From JALEFZ01 sp039817415 (GTDB lineage: Bacteria; Bacteroidota; Bacteroidia; J057), in assembly GCA_039817415.1 (NCBI GenBank), contig JBCBVV010000005.1, positions 176,578 to 240,577 of the forward strand: DNA of 64,000 nucleotides. The letters are read 5' to 3'. The first letter of the stretch is position 1. Each line of letters begins with the position of its first letter. The notes below the pieces were generated by a model, which saw only the letters and a list, made by a program, of their open reading frames with translations, did not search any database and had not been told where the DNA came from. Position numbers and translations under genes: made by a program. Positions 52,736-60,533 of the stretch are shown here, in pieces.

Positions 52736-53440
52736 ATGCAACAGCCGCTTGATTCCATAAGGTTAACCTATGAGGAAGTGTATCAAAGCCTGCACAAATG
52801 GCTTGAAGAAGCACCCTTCCCCTATCTTCAACTGGACGAAAAGCGCCATAGTGTCAAAGTCCTAAATGAAGAAGCCGAATGGGTAGCAGAATTAAAGCTG
52901 CCCTTGCCCATGCCGGCCATTGAGCCTGAAAATCGTGACCTAGCGCATTATGTAAAGGGTTTGGAAGAGGAAATTCCTTCCTATATCATCATGCTCATAC
53001 AACTAGGCGCTGCCTCTGTAGGCTTTTATGAAGACGGAGAAGCTCTTCAACATAAGGCTATTAAAAAGTACATGAAGCGCCACAAAAGAGGAAAGGCGCA
53101 AATTTCTTACCTCAACACCAGAGGAAAATCCAAAGCTGGTTCCCGTATTCGTTTAGCCAATACAGTCAGATTTTTTGAGGAGATCAATGAGCGCCTTACG
53201 GATCTGATGGAACTCTATGATGTTGATCGAATATTGTATAGTACCACTCCGCAGCTATGGGGCTTACTGTTTGGTTCTAAGGTAGAGGTCCCATTCGATA
53301 AAAAAGACAAGCGCTTGATCAAAATTCCGAGGAACGTCAATGTACCAGACTTTGAGGAAATGGAGCGTCTCAATGAGATTTGTAGGGATGGGTATCTACA
53401 AATTCTCACGGAGGAAGGGGCAGAACTCACTGACTATTGA
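52736..53440 (+). CDS. VLRF1-like (Vms1/ANKZF1-type eRF1 superfamily) protein
   Basis: Cytoplasmic protein of 234 residues that I match by pattern to the VLRF1 domain of Vms1/ANKZF1, peptidyl-tRNA hydrolases that release stalled nascent chains. The core runs from about 87 to 180: hydrophobic strand IQLGAASVGFYEDGE, then LQHKAIKKYMKRHKRGKAQ with Gln122 where VLRF1 proteins have their GxxQ catalytic loop, then RGKSKAGSRIRLANTVRFFEEINERL (compare the family's SAG-x-x-RR pattern), and a final strand-helix unit IDRILYSTTPQLWGLLF-like. The N-terminal 85 residues are a separate alpha/beta region. No zinc finger or ankyrin repeats follow, as in eukaryotic Vms1. Homology is inferred by eye; the activity is untested. 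Single-gene unit with an unusual leader. Confidence 0.55.
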   Translation: MQQPLDSIRLTYEEVYQSLHKWLEEAPFPYLQLDEKRHSVKVLNEEAEWVAELKLPLPMPAIEPENRDLAHYVKGLEEEIPSYIIMLIQLGAASVGFYEDGEALQHKAIKKYMKRHKRGKAQISYLNTRGKSKAGSRIRLANTVRFFEEINERLTDLMELYDVDRILYSTTPQLWGLLFGSKVEVPFDKKDKRLIKIPRNVNVPDFEEMERLNEICRDGYLQILTEEGAELTDY

Positions 53441-53453
53441 TTGGTATCCTTTC

Positions 53454-53484
53454 AAAAAAATAGCCCCCCATTACTGGGAGGCTA
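53454..53484 (-). terminator. Terminator of the PKD/T9SS gene
   Basis: Arms TAGCCCCCC / GGGAGGCTA (one mismatch) with a short loop. Read on the minus strand a run of seven T follows. It lies between the convergent VLRF1-like and PKD genes. Confidence 0.72.
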
Positions 53485-53504
53485 TCACACAAATCGGACT
53501 ATGA

Positions 53505-55508
53505 TTACTCTTTCACGAACTTTTCTAGGAATATCTTATCGCCTTGCTTGACTTGGAGCAAGAATATTCCCTTCTGAAGATTGTCCACAGGTAGGCTGAT
53601 CAGTTGCTTACCCACACGCACAGATACGTCATGACGCATCAACTCTTTTCCCTGAACGTCCAGAATAGAAATTTCCATTCTGTCAGTTGAGGTAGATTCA
53701 ATTTCTACTCCAAGCTGATTGGATACTGGATTAGGGAAGATGCTAAGCTGCTGACCCATAAGGTCTGAATTTGAAGTTACAATGTTTACGCCATCAAGCG
53801 TCACTTCGAAATCTGTTGCATCTGTAGACGGGTTGTCCGCATCGATGGAAACGGTAAAGGTCTCGGCAGGTACCCCAATGATTTCAACATATACTTTGTA
53901 AGTTCCATAAGGCAGGTTATCAAAACCATATTCCCCATTTCCGTCTGTCATGGCATATGCTATGGGTAGATCATTTTCATCCAAGAGATTAACCTGAATG
54001 TTGTCCAAAGGAGCACCAGCCGTCTTATTAGCTCCTTGGCTTACCAATCCCCCAATGAAACCAGGACCTCCCGGATTTACACCTGCCTGCATGAAGACGG
54101 GTGCCCAAACGTTGGTTAGGTTCACAGAAATGTTGTTCGCAGCAGACCAGTTGAGAGAGGAAAAGTGATAGGTAGGCAAATGGTCAGTATAATATGCTGA
54201 GGCTGGCAGCAGCGCGACTTTCACCATGTAATTTCCTGGGAATACGTTGTTAAATGCGTAGAAATTTTGATTGACAGAGGTCGTATCAATTGCGTTCAAC
54301 GCTAGTTGGCCATTGACTGTATCCATCACGACCAGATAAGCAACTGCATTATTGATCAATAGAGATGAATCTGGTAAATAGACTGATCCCTGAATCACAG
54401 CATTACCAGGCTGTGGGACCTGGACAGTGACACTGGCAGCAACCGTATCCATACAACCTGTATTGTCAGTGGTCAATAGACTTACATTGTATGTTCCAGA
54501 AGCTAAGTAGGTGTGGATAGGACTAGACTGGGTAGAGGTATTTCCGTCGCCAAAATTCCAAAAGTGAGAGATGGGTGCTGCGCCGTTTGACTGTGAGAAA
54601 AAGTTCACAGAACCAGCTGACCCAATATTGAAGGTAAAGGCTGCCACACACCCTAGACCTCCTTGGACTGTAACTGTATCAAAACTGGAAGCTTGACATT
54701 GGTTAGCACTATCCGCAATCATCAAAGATACGTGGTACCAACCTGAGCTGTTGTAAGTATGGGTGGGAGATTGTTGCGTAGAGGTATTGCCATCCCCGAA
54801 GTCCCAGAAATAGTTGGTGGTTAAGGGAAGGTTAGTCAAGGGATAGAAGTAGAATGTGTTTGGAGAAACAGAATCAGGAGCAAATCCAAAAGAAGCATCA
54901 CAATTTGTAGGTCCACCTCCACCAGCATAGAATACATTTCTACAATGGGAATCAAAACAACCTGAAAGAGAATCAACGACATTAAGGCAAACCTGATAAG
55001 TTCCCGACTGTTGATAGGTGTGATTGACGTTCAGTCCGCTAGCCGTGGAGCCATCGCCGAATGACCAAAAATATTGGACATTGTTTCCTACCACATAACT
55101 AGAATCATAGAAAGCAAAGGTTCCCTGTCCATTCTGTGTATAGGTAAAGGCTGCGTTACACTGAGGAGTATTTGAACAGTAAAGGAGGTTAAAAGAGGTT
55201 ACCCCAGGATTGGCTACTTGGGCAGAATCGACTATGTAATTACCCCCACAATCGTAATAGCTGAGATAGGCATAATAGGGACCTGCACCGAGATTTGAAA
55301 ACGTAGTAGTAAAGAATCCACTTGAGTCAGTAACAACTGAATCAGAAGCTACATTGCTAAAGGGACTGAGGGAGAAAATTCTAACATTTACCCAAATACT
55401 AGGCTCTGGTTGACCATTAGAATTTGTCATAAATCCGTTAACAACGGACTGTGCGTGTCCTCCAATGCTTCCTAGAAGCATCAGAATCAATAAGAAACGA
55501 AGTTTCAT
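53505..55508 (-). CDS. T9SS-exported PKD-repeat protein
   Basis: Secreted adhesin-like protein of 667 residues. Starting at the ATG of MKLRFLLILMLLGSIGGHAQ gives a clean signal peptide; the frame's first 17 codons are discarded. A carboxypeptidase-regulatory-like domain (20-110) is followed by three PKD domains, at 116-193, 203-281 and 287-363. Each has a Cys near the start and the hallmark F-W-x-F-G-D-G. From 370 come further Ig/regulatory-like beta domains (VIQGSVYLPD; YGFDNLPYGTYKVYVEI). The last 70 residues are a type A sorting domain (LSIFPNPVSNQLGVEI, ending LQVKQGDKIFLEKFVKE). T9SS export and surface attachment are well supported. Function unknown. Confidence 0.9.
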   Translation of the reverse strand: MKLRFLLILMLLGSIGGHAQSVVNGFMTNSNGQPEPSIWVNVRIFSLSPFSNVASDSVVTDSSGFFTTTFSNLGAGPYYAYLSYYDCGGNYIVDSAQVANPGVTSFNLLYCSNTPQCNAAFTYTQNGQGTFAFYDSSYVVGNNVQYFWSFGDGSTASGLNVNHTYQQSGTYQVCLNVVDSLSGCFDSHCRNVFYAGGGGPTNCDASFGFAPDSVSPNTFYFYPLTNLPLTTNYFWDFGDGNTSTQQSPTHTYNSSGWYHVSLMIADSANQCQASSFDTVTVQGGLGCVAAFTFNIGSAGSVNFFSQSNGAAPISHFWNFGDGNTSTQSSPIHTYLASGTYNVSLLTTDNTGCMDTVAASVTVQVPQPGNAVIQGSVYLPDSSLLINNAVAYLVVMDTVNGQLALNAIDTTSVNQNFYAFNNVFPGNYMVKVALLPASAYYTDHLPTYHFSSLNWSAANNISVNLTNVWAPVFMQAGVNPGGPGFIGGLVSQGANKTAGAPLDNIQVNLLDENDLPIAYAMTDGNGEYGFDNLPYGTYKVYVEIIGVPAETFTVSIDADNPSTDATDFEVTLDGVNIVTSNSDLMGQQLSIFPNPVSNQLGVEIESTSTDRMEISILDVQGKELMRHDVSVRVGKQLISLPVDNLQKGIFLLQVKQGDKIFLEKFVKE

Positions 55509-55828
55509 TCTGTGTTGTAAATTAAATAGTTGGTTAGGTAAGAATTCATCAACAAACACGTCATGTTTCCCCTTTGGGGTTGGGGAAACCTATAAAATAT
55601 TTATCATATCTCATCTAATCTTTTGAAAATCAAGCGAGAAGAAAGCAACAAAAAAAGCCGATCGCTATCGCAGCGACACGGCTTGACCTAAAGGATAATC
55701 GGTAAAAAAGAACGACCCTAACACATTCGGCATTCCGCCAAATGAGATAAAAAACTAGCTTAGCTATGTATAAAACCCTAAATCTTAATTTCCTGATAGT
55801 AAGGCTACTGCCTTGTCAATATCTTGCC
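55509..55828. other. Hairpin-rich intergenic region
   Basis: About 320 bases without a credible gene, between the PKD gene and a small hypothetical ORF. The only structure is a terminator-type hairpin at 55650-55684 (separate entry). The rest is A/T-rich promoter-like sequence for the PKD gene. Confidence 0.5.
55650..55684 (-). terminator. Terminator-type hairpin downstream of the small ORF and TA module
   Basis: Outer arms AAGCCG / CGGCTT enclose inner arms TCGCT / AGCGA. On the minus strand the stem is followed by a run of T. It probably ends transcription of the toxin-antitoxin genes and the small ORF. Confidence 0.7.
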
Positions 55829-56113
55829 TCAAGGTAGGGGTGGGAGTCCCACCCCTCTGAGGTCTAAAAAATGTTTTTCCGTCTTCCCCAACTCGCTATC
55901 TGCGAGTGGGGAGTGGGGAAAAAGGCTGCCAGTTTCAGAGGCTTGTACATGACCATCCGTAACGATAACCTCTTGCGCTGGTGCCAAAAAGAACGTGTTT
56001 TGGTTGTGTTGTAGGGATACTGATGGCGTTTCATCAATCAGCATCTTCATAGTCAGGATGCTGGTTAGTAGGAACAGCAAGACAAGTACTGATTTAGATT
56101 TTCGCTTCATCAT
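55829..56113 (-). CDS. Small hypothetical protein with one N-terminal hydrophobic helix
   Basis: About 94 residues if the start is set at the tandem ATG pair (MMKRKSKSVLVLLFLLTS); the open frame begins 14 codons further up. A basic stretch and hydrophobic helix (SVLVLLFLLTSILTMKML) look like a signal anchor; the remainder is hydrophilic (QNTFFLAPAQEVIVTDGHVQ). Its 3' portion (55827-55910) is coded across two strong hairpins, which is unusual for coding sequence and lowers confidence. No family recognised. Lies 90 bases downstream of the antitoxin gene. Confidence 0.4.
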   Translation of the reverse strand: MMKRKSKSVLVLLFLLTSILTMKMLIDETPSVSLQHNQNTFFLAPAQEVIVTDGHVQASETGSLFPHSPLADSELGKTEKHFLDLRGVGLPPLP

Positions 56114-56203
56114 CGGATTCATTTTTATCGGAAAGAGCGGACATAGCTCTCCCATTCAATCCCAAGGGATTGTCGATTCAAATATTCATTCACTTACATT
56201 TTT

Positions 56204-57208
56204 CTAGTTGAGAGCTTTCAACCTAAAGGCAAAATCCTGGTAGTTGATCAATTCTCTCTTTTCGTGGTTCTCCTCCCAGCCAGCTTCTTCGTGGCTAAGA
56301 TCTATCATTTCTCTGGTCCTTTTTTCCTTGAAAGCTTCCACCACTTTTTCCATGCTGTCCAATTCCTCCTGATTGAATAATTCAGGCTTGAATTCCTTTA
56401 CAGGGACAAAACGCTCTCCTGTTCCACCGTGGTCAAACAATTCCTCCTCAATTTTGATGTAGGCTTCCCCATCTAGAATTCCGAAGAGTTCATGGAAGTG
56501 GGAAGGAACAGGGCCGAAGGGAATTGCTCGGTAATTGCAGCCCGAAATTGAATAACCTGTTTGCTTGAAGTGAAAGAAATCACTGTAAAAGAGCAACTTG
56601 TTCAATTTCGTCTTAAGAGGCTGGAGCTGATGGGCAAAGTATAACACAAAGTTGGCAACCTTCTCAAAGTTGGGCTTGACGTAGCCAGTGAAGGCATTGG
56701 CTTCCATATGGAAGTTCCAGATATAGGCCATGACATTTTTCAAGCGGTCCTCTTGCATCATCTCTGCTATCTTTCCTGTAACCTTCTTGAAGCCATTAGG
56801 AGAGAAGCTTTCCTTCTTTTCCTCTACGAACCGAAGGAAGTTTTCTGGCTTGGCTGCCAAGCGAATCAGTTTGGCATTGGCCAAAGAGGGAACCTCCCCT
56901 GCTTCGTAGTTTCTATAACTATTTGCGCCAAGGTCTAGAACTTCAGACATTTTGGCCGCAGAAAGTCCATATTGGGTTCGAATCAGGCGGATTTCATCAG
57001 GGAAAGGAATATGATGCCTCTCTCTGTATTGATTGTATACCTGAAGGGTATTGAGTTCGTCCAATTCCTCCGTGGTATACGACTCACCTGTATCCGGATC
57101 GATCATATAATGATGCCAGATCTCAAAGGTCTCCTTACGAAAAACCTCCTTGGCTTTTTCGTACTTCACATCCTTCTTCATCATTGATTTCTCATTTTCC
57201 ATGTTCAA
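56204..57208 (-). CDS. HTH-Panacea (SocA-like) antitoxin
   Basis: A 334-residue DNA-binding antitoxin. The N-terminal 70 residues (WHHYMIDPDTGESYTTEELDELN, then YNQYRERHHIPFPDEI) correspond to the YgiT/MqsA-type region but contain no CxxC zinc site. An XRE-like HTH follows at 71-125 (IRTQYGLSAAKMSEVLDLGANSYRNYEAGEVPS). Residues 180-290 form a Panacea/SocA (DUF4065) domain, marked by KLNKLLFYSDFFHFKQTGYSISG and YRAIPFGPVPSHF. HTH-Panacea fusions neutralise varied toxins. The toxin-like gene is 92 bases upstream, the MqsR-MqsA order. The antitoxin probably represses the pair through sites in the upstream region. TA function is inferred from architecture. Confidence 0.75.
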   Translation of the reverse strand: MNMENEKSMMKKDVKYEKAKEVFRKETFEIWHHYMIDPDTGESYTTEELDELNTLQVYNQYRERHHIPFPDEIRLIRTQYGLSAAKMSEVLDLGANSYRNYEAGEVPSLANAKLIRLAAKPENFLRFVEEKKESFSPNGFKKVTGKIAEMMQEDRLKNVMAYIWNFHMEANAFTGYVKPNFEKVANFVLYFAHQLQPLKTKLNKLLFYSDFFHFKQTGYSISGCNYRAIPFGPVPSHFHELFGILDGEAYIKIEEELFDHGGTGERFVPVKEFKPELFNQEELDSMEKVVEAFKEKRTREMIDLSHEEAGWEENHEKRELINYQDFAFRLKALN

Positions 57209-57266
57209 CTGGGGCTTTTGTTCTTGCTTGTGAAAAATACCTCTTAGACCTCTGTTTTATGCTCGC

Positions 57267-57282
57267 ATCAATTGTTATTGAT
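57267..57282. promoter_or_regulatory. Palindrome in the toxin-antitoxin gap
   Basis: ATCAAT-TGTT-ATTGAT, with perfect six-base arms, lies about 60 bases before the antitoxin start. It is a candidate operator or part of an internal antitoxin promoter. No T-tract follows. Confidence 0.35.
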
Positions 57283-57300
57283 CGTGATGTTTCTTGTTTC

Positions 57301-57666
57301 CTAATCTGAAGACGACCTAAAAGGATATTTGATGGGCCGCTCTGCTGGATGAAATGAAAGACACCTAACGGGCTTTCCCTCCAATCCCAAGGAGATTTTG
57401 ATATAGACCTCCTTCTTTCTCACCTTCTTCCCAAACTCCCAAAACTCGGTTCCTTTTAACACACCATCGGGTTTGGGCCCTTTGTAATAGTCATCTACCG
57501 TCAACTGATTCAACACCTTTGTTCGCCTTTTGGCTGAAATCTCCAGCTCCAATAGAGCGTTTAGATTCTTTTTGCGCTGATAGTACATGATCCCATGATC
57601 ATTCTTCTGCGCATAAAACGCCTCCAAAAATTGTTGAACCTCCTCTTTTGTTGGCATTCCTTCCAT
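57301..57666 (-). CDS. MqsR-like toxin
   Basis: A 121-residue protein resembling MqsR-type mRNA interferases. The core has the layout LELEISAKRRTKVLNQLTVDDYYKGP-KPDG, then WEFGKKVRKKEVYIKISLGL and CLSFHPAERPI, ending YPF. E. coli MqsR shows comparable ADELGLDF..., SDFYKS..., VYLKITV and IVSFKEK segments, but identity is low and I compare from memory. Likely active residues are Lys and His in VYIKISLG and CLSFHPAE (inference). The start is the ATG giving MEGMPTKEEVQQF, with a second ATG three codons later. It is first in the operon, before the Panacea antitoxin. Confidence 0.6.
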   Translation of the reverse strand: MEGMPTKEEVQQFLEAFYAQKNDHGIMYYQRKKNLNALLELEISAKRRTKVLNQLTVDDYYKGPKPDGVLKGTEFWEFGKKVRKKEVYIKISLGLEGKPVRCLSFHPAERPIKYPFRSSSD

Positions 57667-58030
57667 GGCTGACTATTTCGTCGTTCAGTTCCACTTTACA
57701 TACGCAATAATGAGACTTTTGATTCACAAAAACAACTTTAAAATAAATTTTTTAAAATAAATTTAAAAAAAATTCAACTTCAAAGTATGAAATCAACACT
57801 TAGCTCACCCATTTTTTAACTTAAAGTGGAACTTTTTGCATAAATATCTCATTTATCCTATTCTAACATGGGAATAAAAAACTTAATTATATAAATGGCA
57901 TCTACAGAATCTTTAGGCTTGTGAAAAATTCACTTATAAGCAGTTGCAATCGGTTCCTCTCCTCCTTTTATTTGTATATCGCCCCTGAATCTCAGTCAAT
58001 CAAAAGACTGAGTCCCTACAATTAGATAAT
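57667..58030. promoter_or_regulatory. Promoter region of the toxin-antitoxin module and the M14 peptidase gene
   Basis: About 360 A/T-rich bases without a gene, shared by divergent genes. It contains an 11-bp inverted repeat, GTTCCACTTTA at 57688-57698 and TAAAGTGGAAC at 57822-57832, and a tandem TTAAAATAAATTT pair at about 57740-57770. These are candidate operators for the HTH antitoxin. TTTATTTG at about 57967 resembles a -7 element for the peptidase. Confidence 0.45.
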
Positions 58031-60520
58031 ATGAGAATAATCGCTTGCCTGCTTATCGGGCTTCTGTCAATGGCTTATGCCCAAGATGTACCTCAACCAG
58101 ATGATTTTCTTGGCTATCCGCTAGGTTCACAGTTTACCAGACACTTTGAGGTTGTTAACTATGTCAAAGCGGTAGAAAAAGCATCCCCCAAGGTACAAGT
58201 CACCCCTTATGGCAAAACCTACGAGGGCAGAGAACTTGTGCTGGCTATCGTTTCCTCCCCAGAAAATTTGGCCAATCTGGAGGAAATCCGATTGAATAAC
58301 CTACGAGCCGCTGGCATGGCAGATGGCAACATCAAAGGACAACGCATTCCTATTGTTTGGCTGAGCTATAACATTCATGGCAATGAACCTTCCCCTTCGG
58401 AGGCTGCCATGAAGACCCTCTATGAATTGACCACCAATGATACCGCCAACTGGCTCAATGAGGTCGTCGTCATCATAGACCCCTGTATCAACCCAGACGG
58501 AAGAGATCGTTATGTCAATTGGTATAGACAAGCTGCAAACAGCCTCCCAAACGTCTTGCCCGAAAGCTGGGAACACCAAGAACCATGGCCCGGAGGAAGG
58601 GTAAATCACTATCTTTTTGACTTAAATAGAGATTGGTGCTGGCAAACGCAGGAAGAAAGTAGACAAAGAGCCATTCAATACCATAAGTGGATGCCTCATG
58701 TACATGTGGATTATCACGAACAAGGCGTTAATGATCCCTACTACTTCGGCCCAGCTGCTGAGCCCTTCCACGAGGTGATTACCGACTGGCAAAGAAATTT
58801 TCAGGTTTACACAGGAAAAAACCACGCAAAATACTTTGACAAAAGAGGCTGGCTATACTTTTCCCGAGAAATTTTCGACCTCTTTTACCCCTCCTATGGA
58901 GATACATGGCCTACCTATCAGGGAGCCATTGGGTTCACTTACGAACAAGCCGGACACGGAACAGCTGGGAGAGGGATTCGAATCCAGAACGGCGATACCT
59001 TGACACTCTCCGATAGAATAAGTCACCACTTTATAACAGGCCTTTCTACTGTAGAATCTGCCGTAAAATTGAAAGACTCCCTCTTAGAGAATTTTGATCA
59101 ATACTTTGAAGACGCCAAGAAGGGAGCCAATAGTCCCTATAAATCCTTTGTCATTAGCCACAAGAATCCACCACATAAACTAGCTTCCTTCCTAGAACTC
59201 CTAGACAGAAATGCGATTCAATATGAGGAGGCAAGTGCGACAAAGGGAGAATACAAAGGATATGATTTTCAGGCACATGAAACTACTTCTTTCAGATTGA
59301 ATGAGTCCGATGTCGTGATTTCCATGAATCAGCCTCAAGCCAATCTTATTCGGGTATTGTTAGAGCCAGAGGCGAAATTGGTCGACTCCCTTACCTATGA
59401 CCTCACAGCCTGGTCTCTCCCTTTTGCCTATGATTTACAAGCATGGGCAGTTGATCAAGAGATTAAAACCAAAGCCTTTCAAGGAGTTCCGCTCTATGCT
59501 CGATCTGCGAAAGAAGGAGATACGCCATATGGCTACGCTTGTAAGTGGGAAGATATGGGAGCAGCAACCTTCTTATCCAAAGCTTTAGTAGCAGGCTTCA
59601 AGGCAAGGTATACGACCGTAGAGACGAGTATTAGAAATATCACGCTTGAAAAAGGCTCATTGGTCTTCCTCAAAGCAGATAACAAGGGAAAAAACCTCCT
59701 TGAATTAAATAAGTTAGCTGGAGATTACACCGAACTCTATCCTATTGAGTCGGGTTTTTCAGATATGGGGAAGGACTTGGGTTCCGATACCTACAAGTTG
59801 ATCCATGCACCCAAGATTGCGATTGCCGGGGGCTCAGGAGTCAACCCCGGTGCTTTTGGTGAATCATGGTATTACTTTGAAAGAGTACTCGAATATCCTG
59901 TTTCTGTGATTCCAGCAGAAAATCTCAACAGGGCCCCTTTGGCGAGCTATGATATTGTGGTTCTTCCTTCAGGCAGATACCAGCGCTATAGAAAAACGCT
60001 TAAAAACTTCGTTCAGCAAGGTGGAAGGGTCATTGCCTTGGAGGGTGCGATGTCTACTTTTGCCGGTCATGGAGAAAATGATCCTTTCAAGACTTCTCTT
60101 TCTCAGGCTTTAGAAGAAGCCATCGAAAAGGAAGCTGAGGAAGAAGTAGCGCTACAACCATATGAAGGAAGAGAGCGATCTTCTATTAGCAATTACACTG
60201 CGGGAAGTATCTATGCTTTGACCCTTGACCCAACTCATCCCTTATCCTATGGGCTAGGCAAACAAATTCATATCATCAAAAGAAATGGTCAGGCTTATCC
60301 TTTCCTATCGAATGGCTATCAAGTAGGGATTCTAGAGAGTGGAAAACCTGTAAGTGGTTTTTCTGGATCACGCCTTCAAAAAAGGTTGAAAGATAGCATG
60401 GTGTGGGGTGCAGAGCGACAAGGAGGTGGTCAAATCATCTACTTCGCAGATTCCCCTATCTTCCGTGGGTTTTGGTATACAGGCAAACTGGCCATGGCCA
60501 ACTCGATCTTCTTTTGGTAA
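58031..60520 (+). CDS. M14 family zinc carboxypeptidase with GATase-like C-terminal domain
   Basis: Exported peptidase of 829 residues; signal peptide MRIIACLLIGLLSMAYAQ. The M14 domain (about 30-340) shows zinc ligands His116 and Glu119 in NIHGNEPSPSEA and His229 in HVDYHEQGV. The substrate-carboxylate region NPDGRDR follows at 154-160 and NRDW at 199-202. The family's catalytic Glu region appears as FTYEQAGHGT near 311. After a linker, the C-terminal half has a class I glutamine-amidotransferase-like fold (IAIAGGSGVNPGAFGESWYYFERVLEY, SYDIVVLPSGRYQ). This two-domain form is common in Bacteroidota. Thirteen bases separate it from the DUF1611 gene, so they are likely co-transcribed. Peptide substrate unknown. 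Confidence 0.93.
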   Translation: MRIIACLLIGLLSMAYAQDVPQPDDFLGYPLGSQFTRHFEVVNYVKAVEKASPKVQVTPYGKTYEGRELVLAIVSSPENLANLEEIRLNNLRAAGMADGNIKGQRIPIVWLSYNIHGNEPSPSEAAMKTLYELTTNDTANWLNEVVVIIDPCINPDGRDRYVNWYRQAANSLPNVLPESWEHQEPWPGGRVNHYLFDLNRDWCWQTQEESRQRAIQYHKWMPHVHVDYHEQGVNDPYYFGPAAEPFHEVITDWQRNFQVYTGKNHAKYFDKRGWLYFSREIFDLFYPSYGDTWPTYQGAIGFTYEQAGHGTAGRGIRIQNGDTLTLSDRISHHFITGLSTVESAVKLKDSLLENFDQYFEDAKKGANSPYKSFVISHKNPPHKLASFLELLDRNAIQYEEASATKGEYKGYDFQAHETTSFRLNESDVVISMNQPQANLIRVLLEPEAKLVDSLTYDLTAWSLPFAYDLQAWAVDQEIKTKAFQGVPLYARSAKEGDTPYGYACKWEDMGAATFLSKALVAGFKARYTTVETSIRNITLEKGSLVFLKADNKGKNLLELNKLAGDYTELYPIESGFSDMGKDLGSDTYKLIHAPKIAIAGGSGVNPGAFGESWYYFERVLEYPVSVIPAENLNRAPLASYDIVVLPSGRYQRYRKTLKNFVQQGGRVIALEGAMSTFAGHGENDPFKTSLSQALEEAIEKEAEEEVALQPYEGRERSSISNYTAGSIYALTLDPTHPLSYGLGKQIHIIKRNGQAYPFLSNGYQVGILESGKPVSGFSGSRLQKRLKDSMVWGAERQGGGQIIYFADSPIFRGFWYTGKLAMANSIFFW

Positions 60521-60533
60521 CATCCTCAATTGA

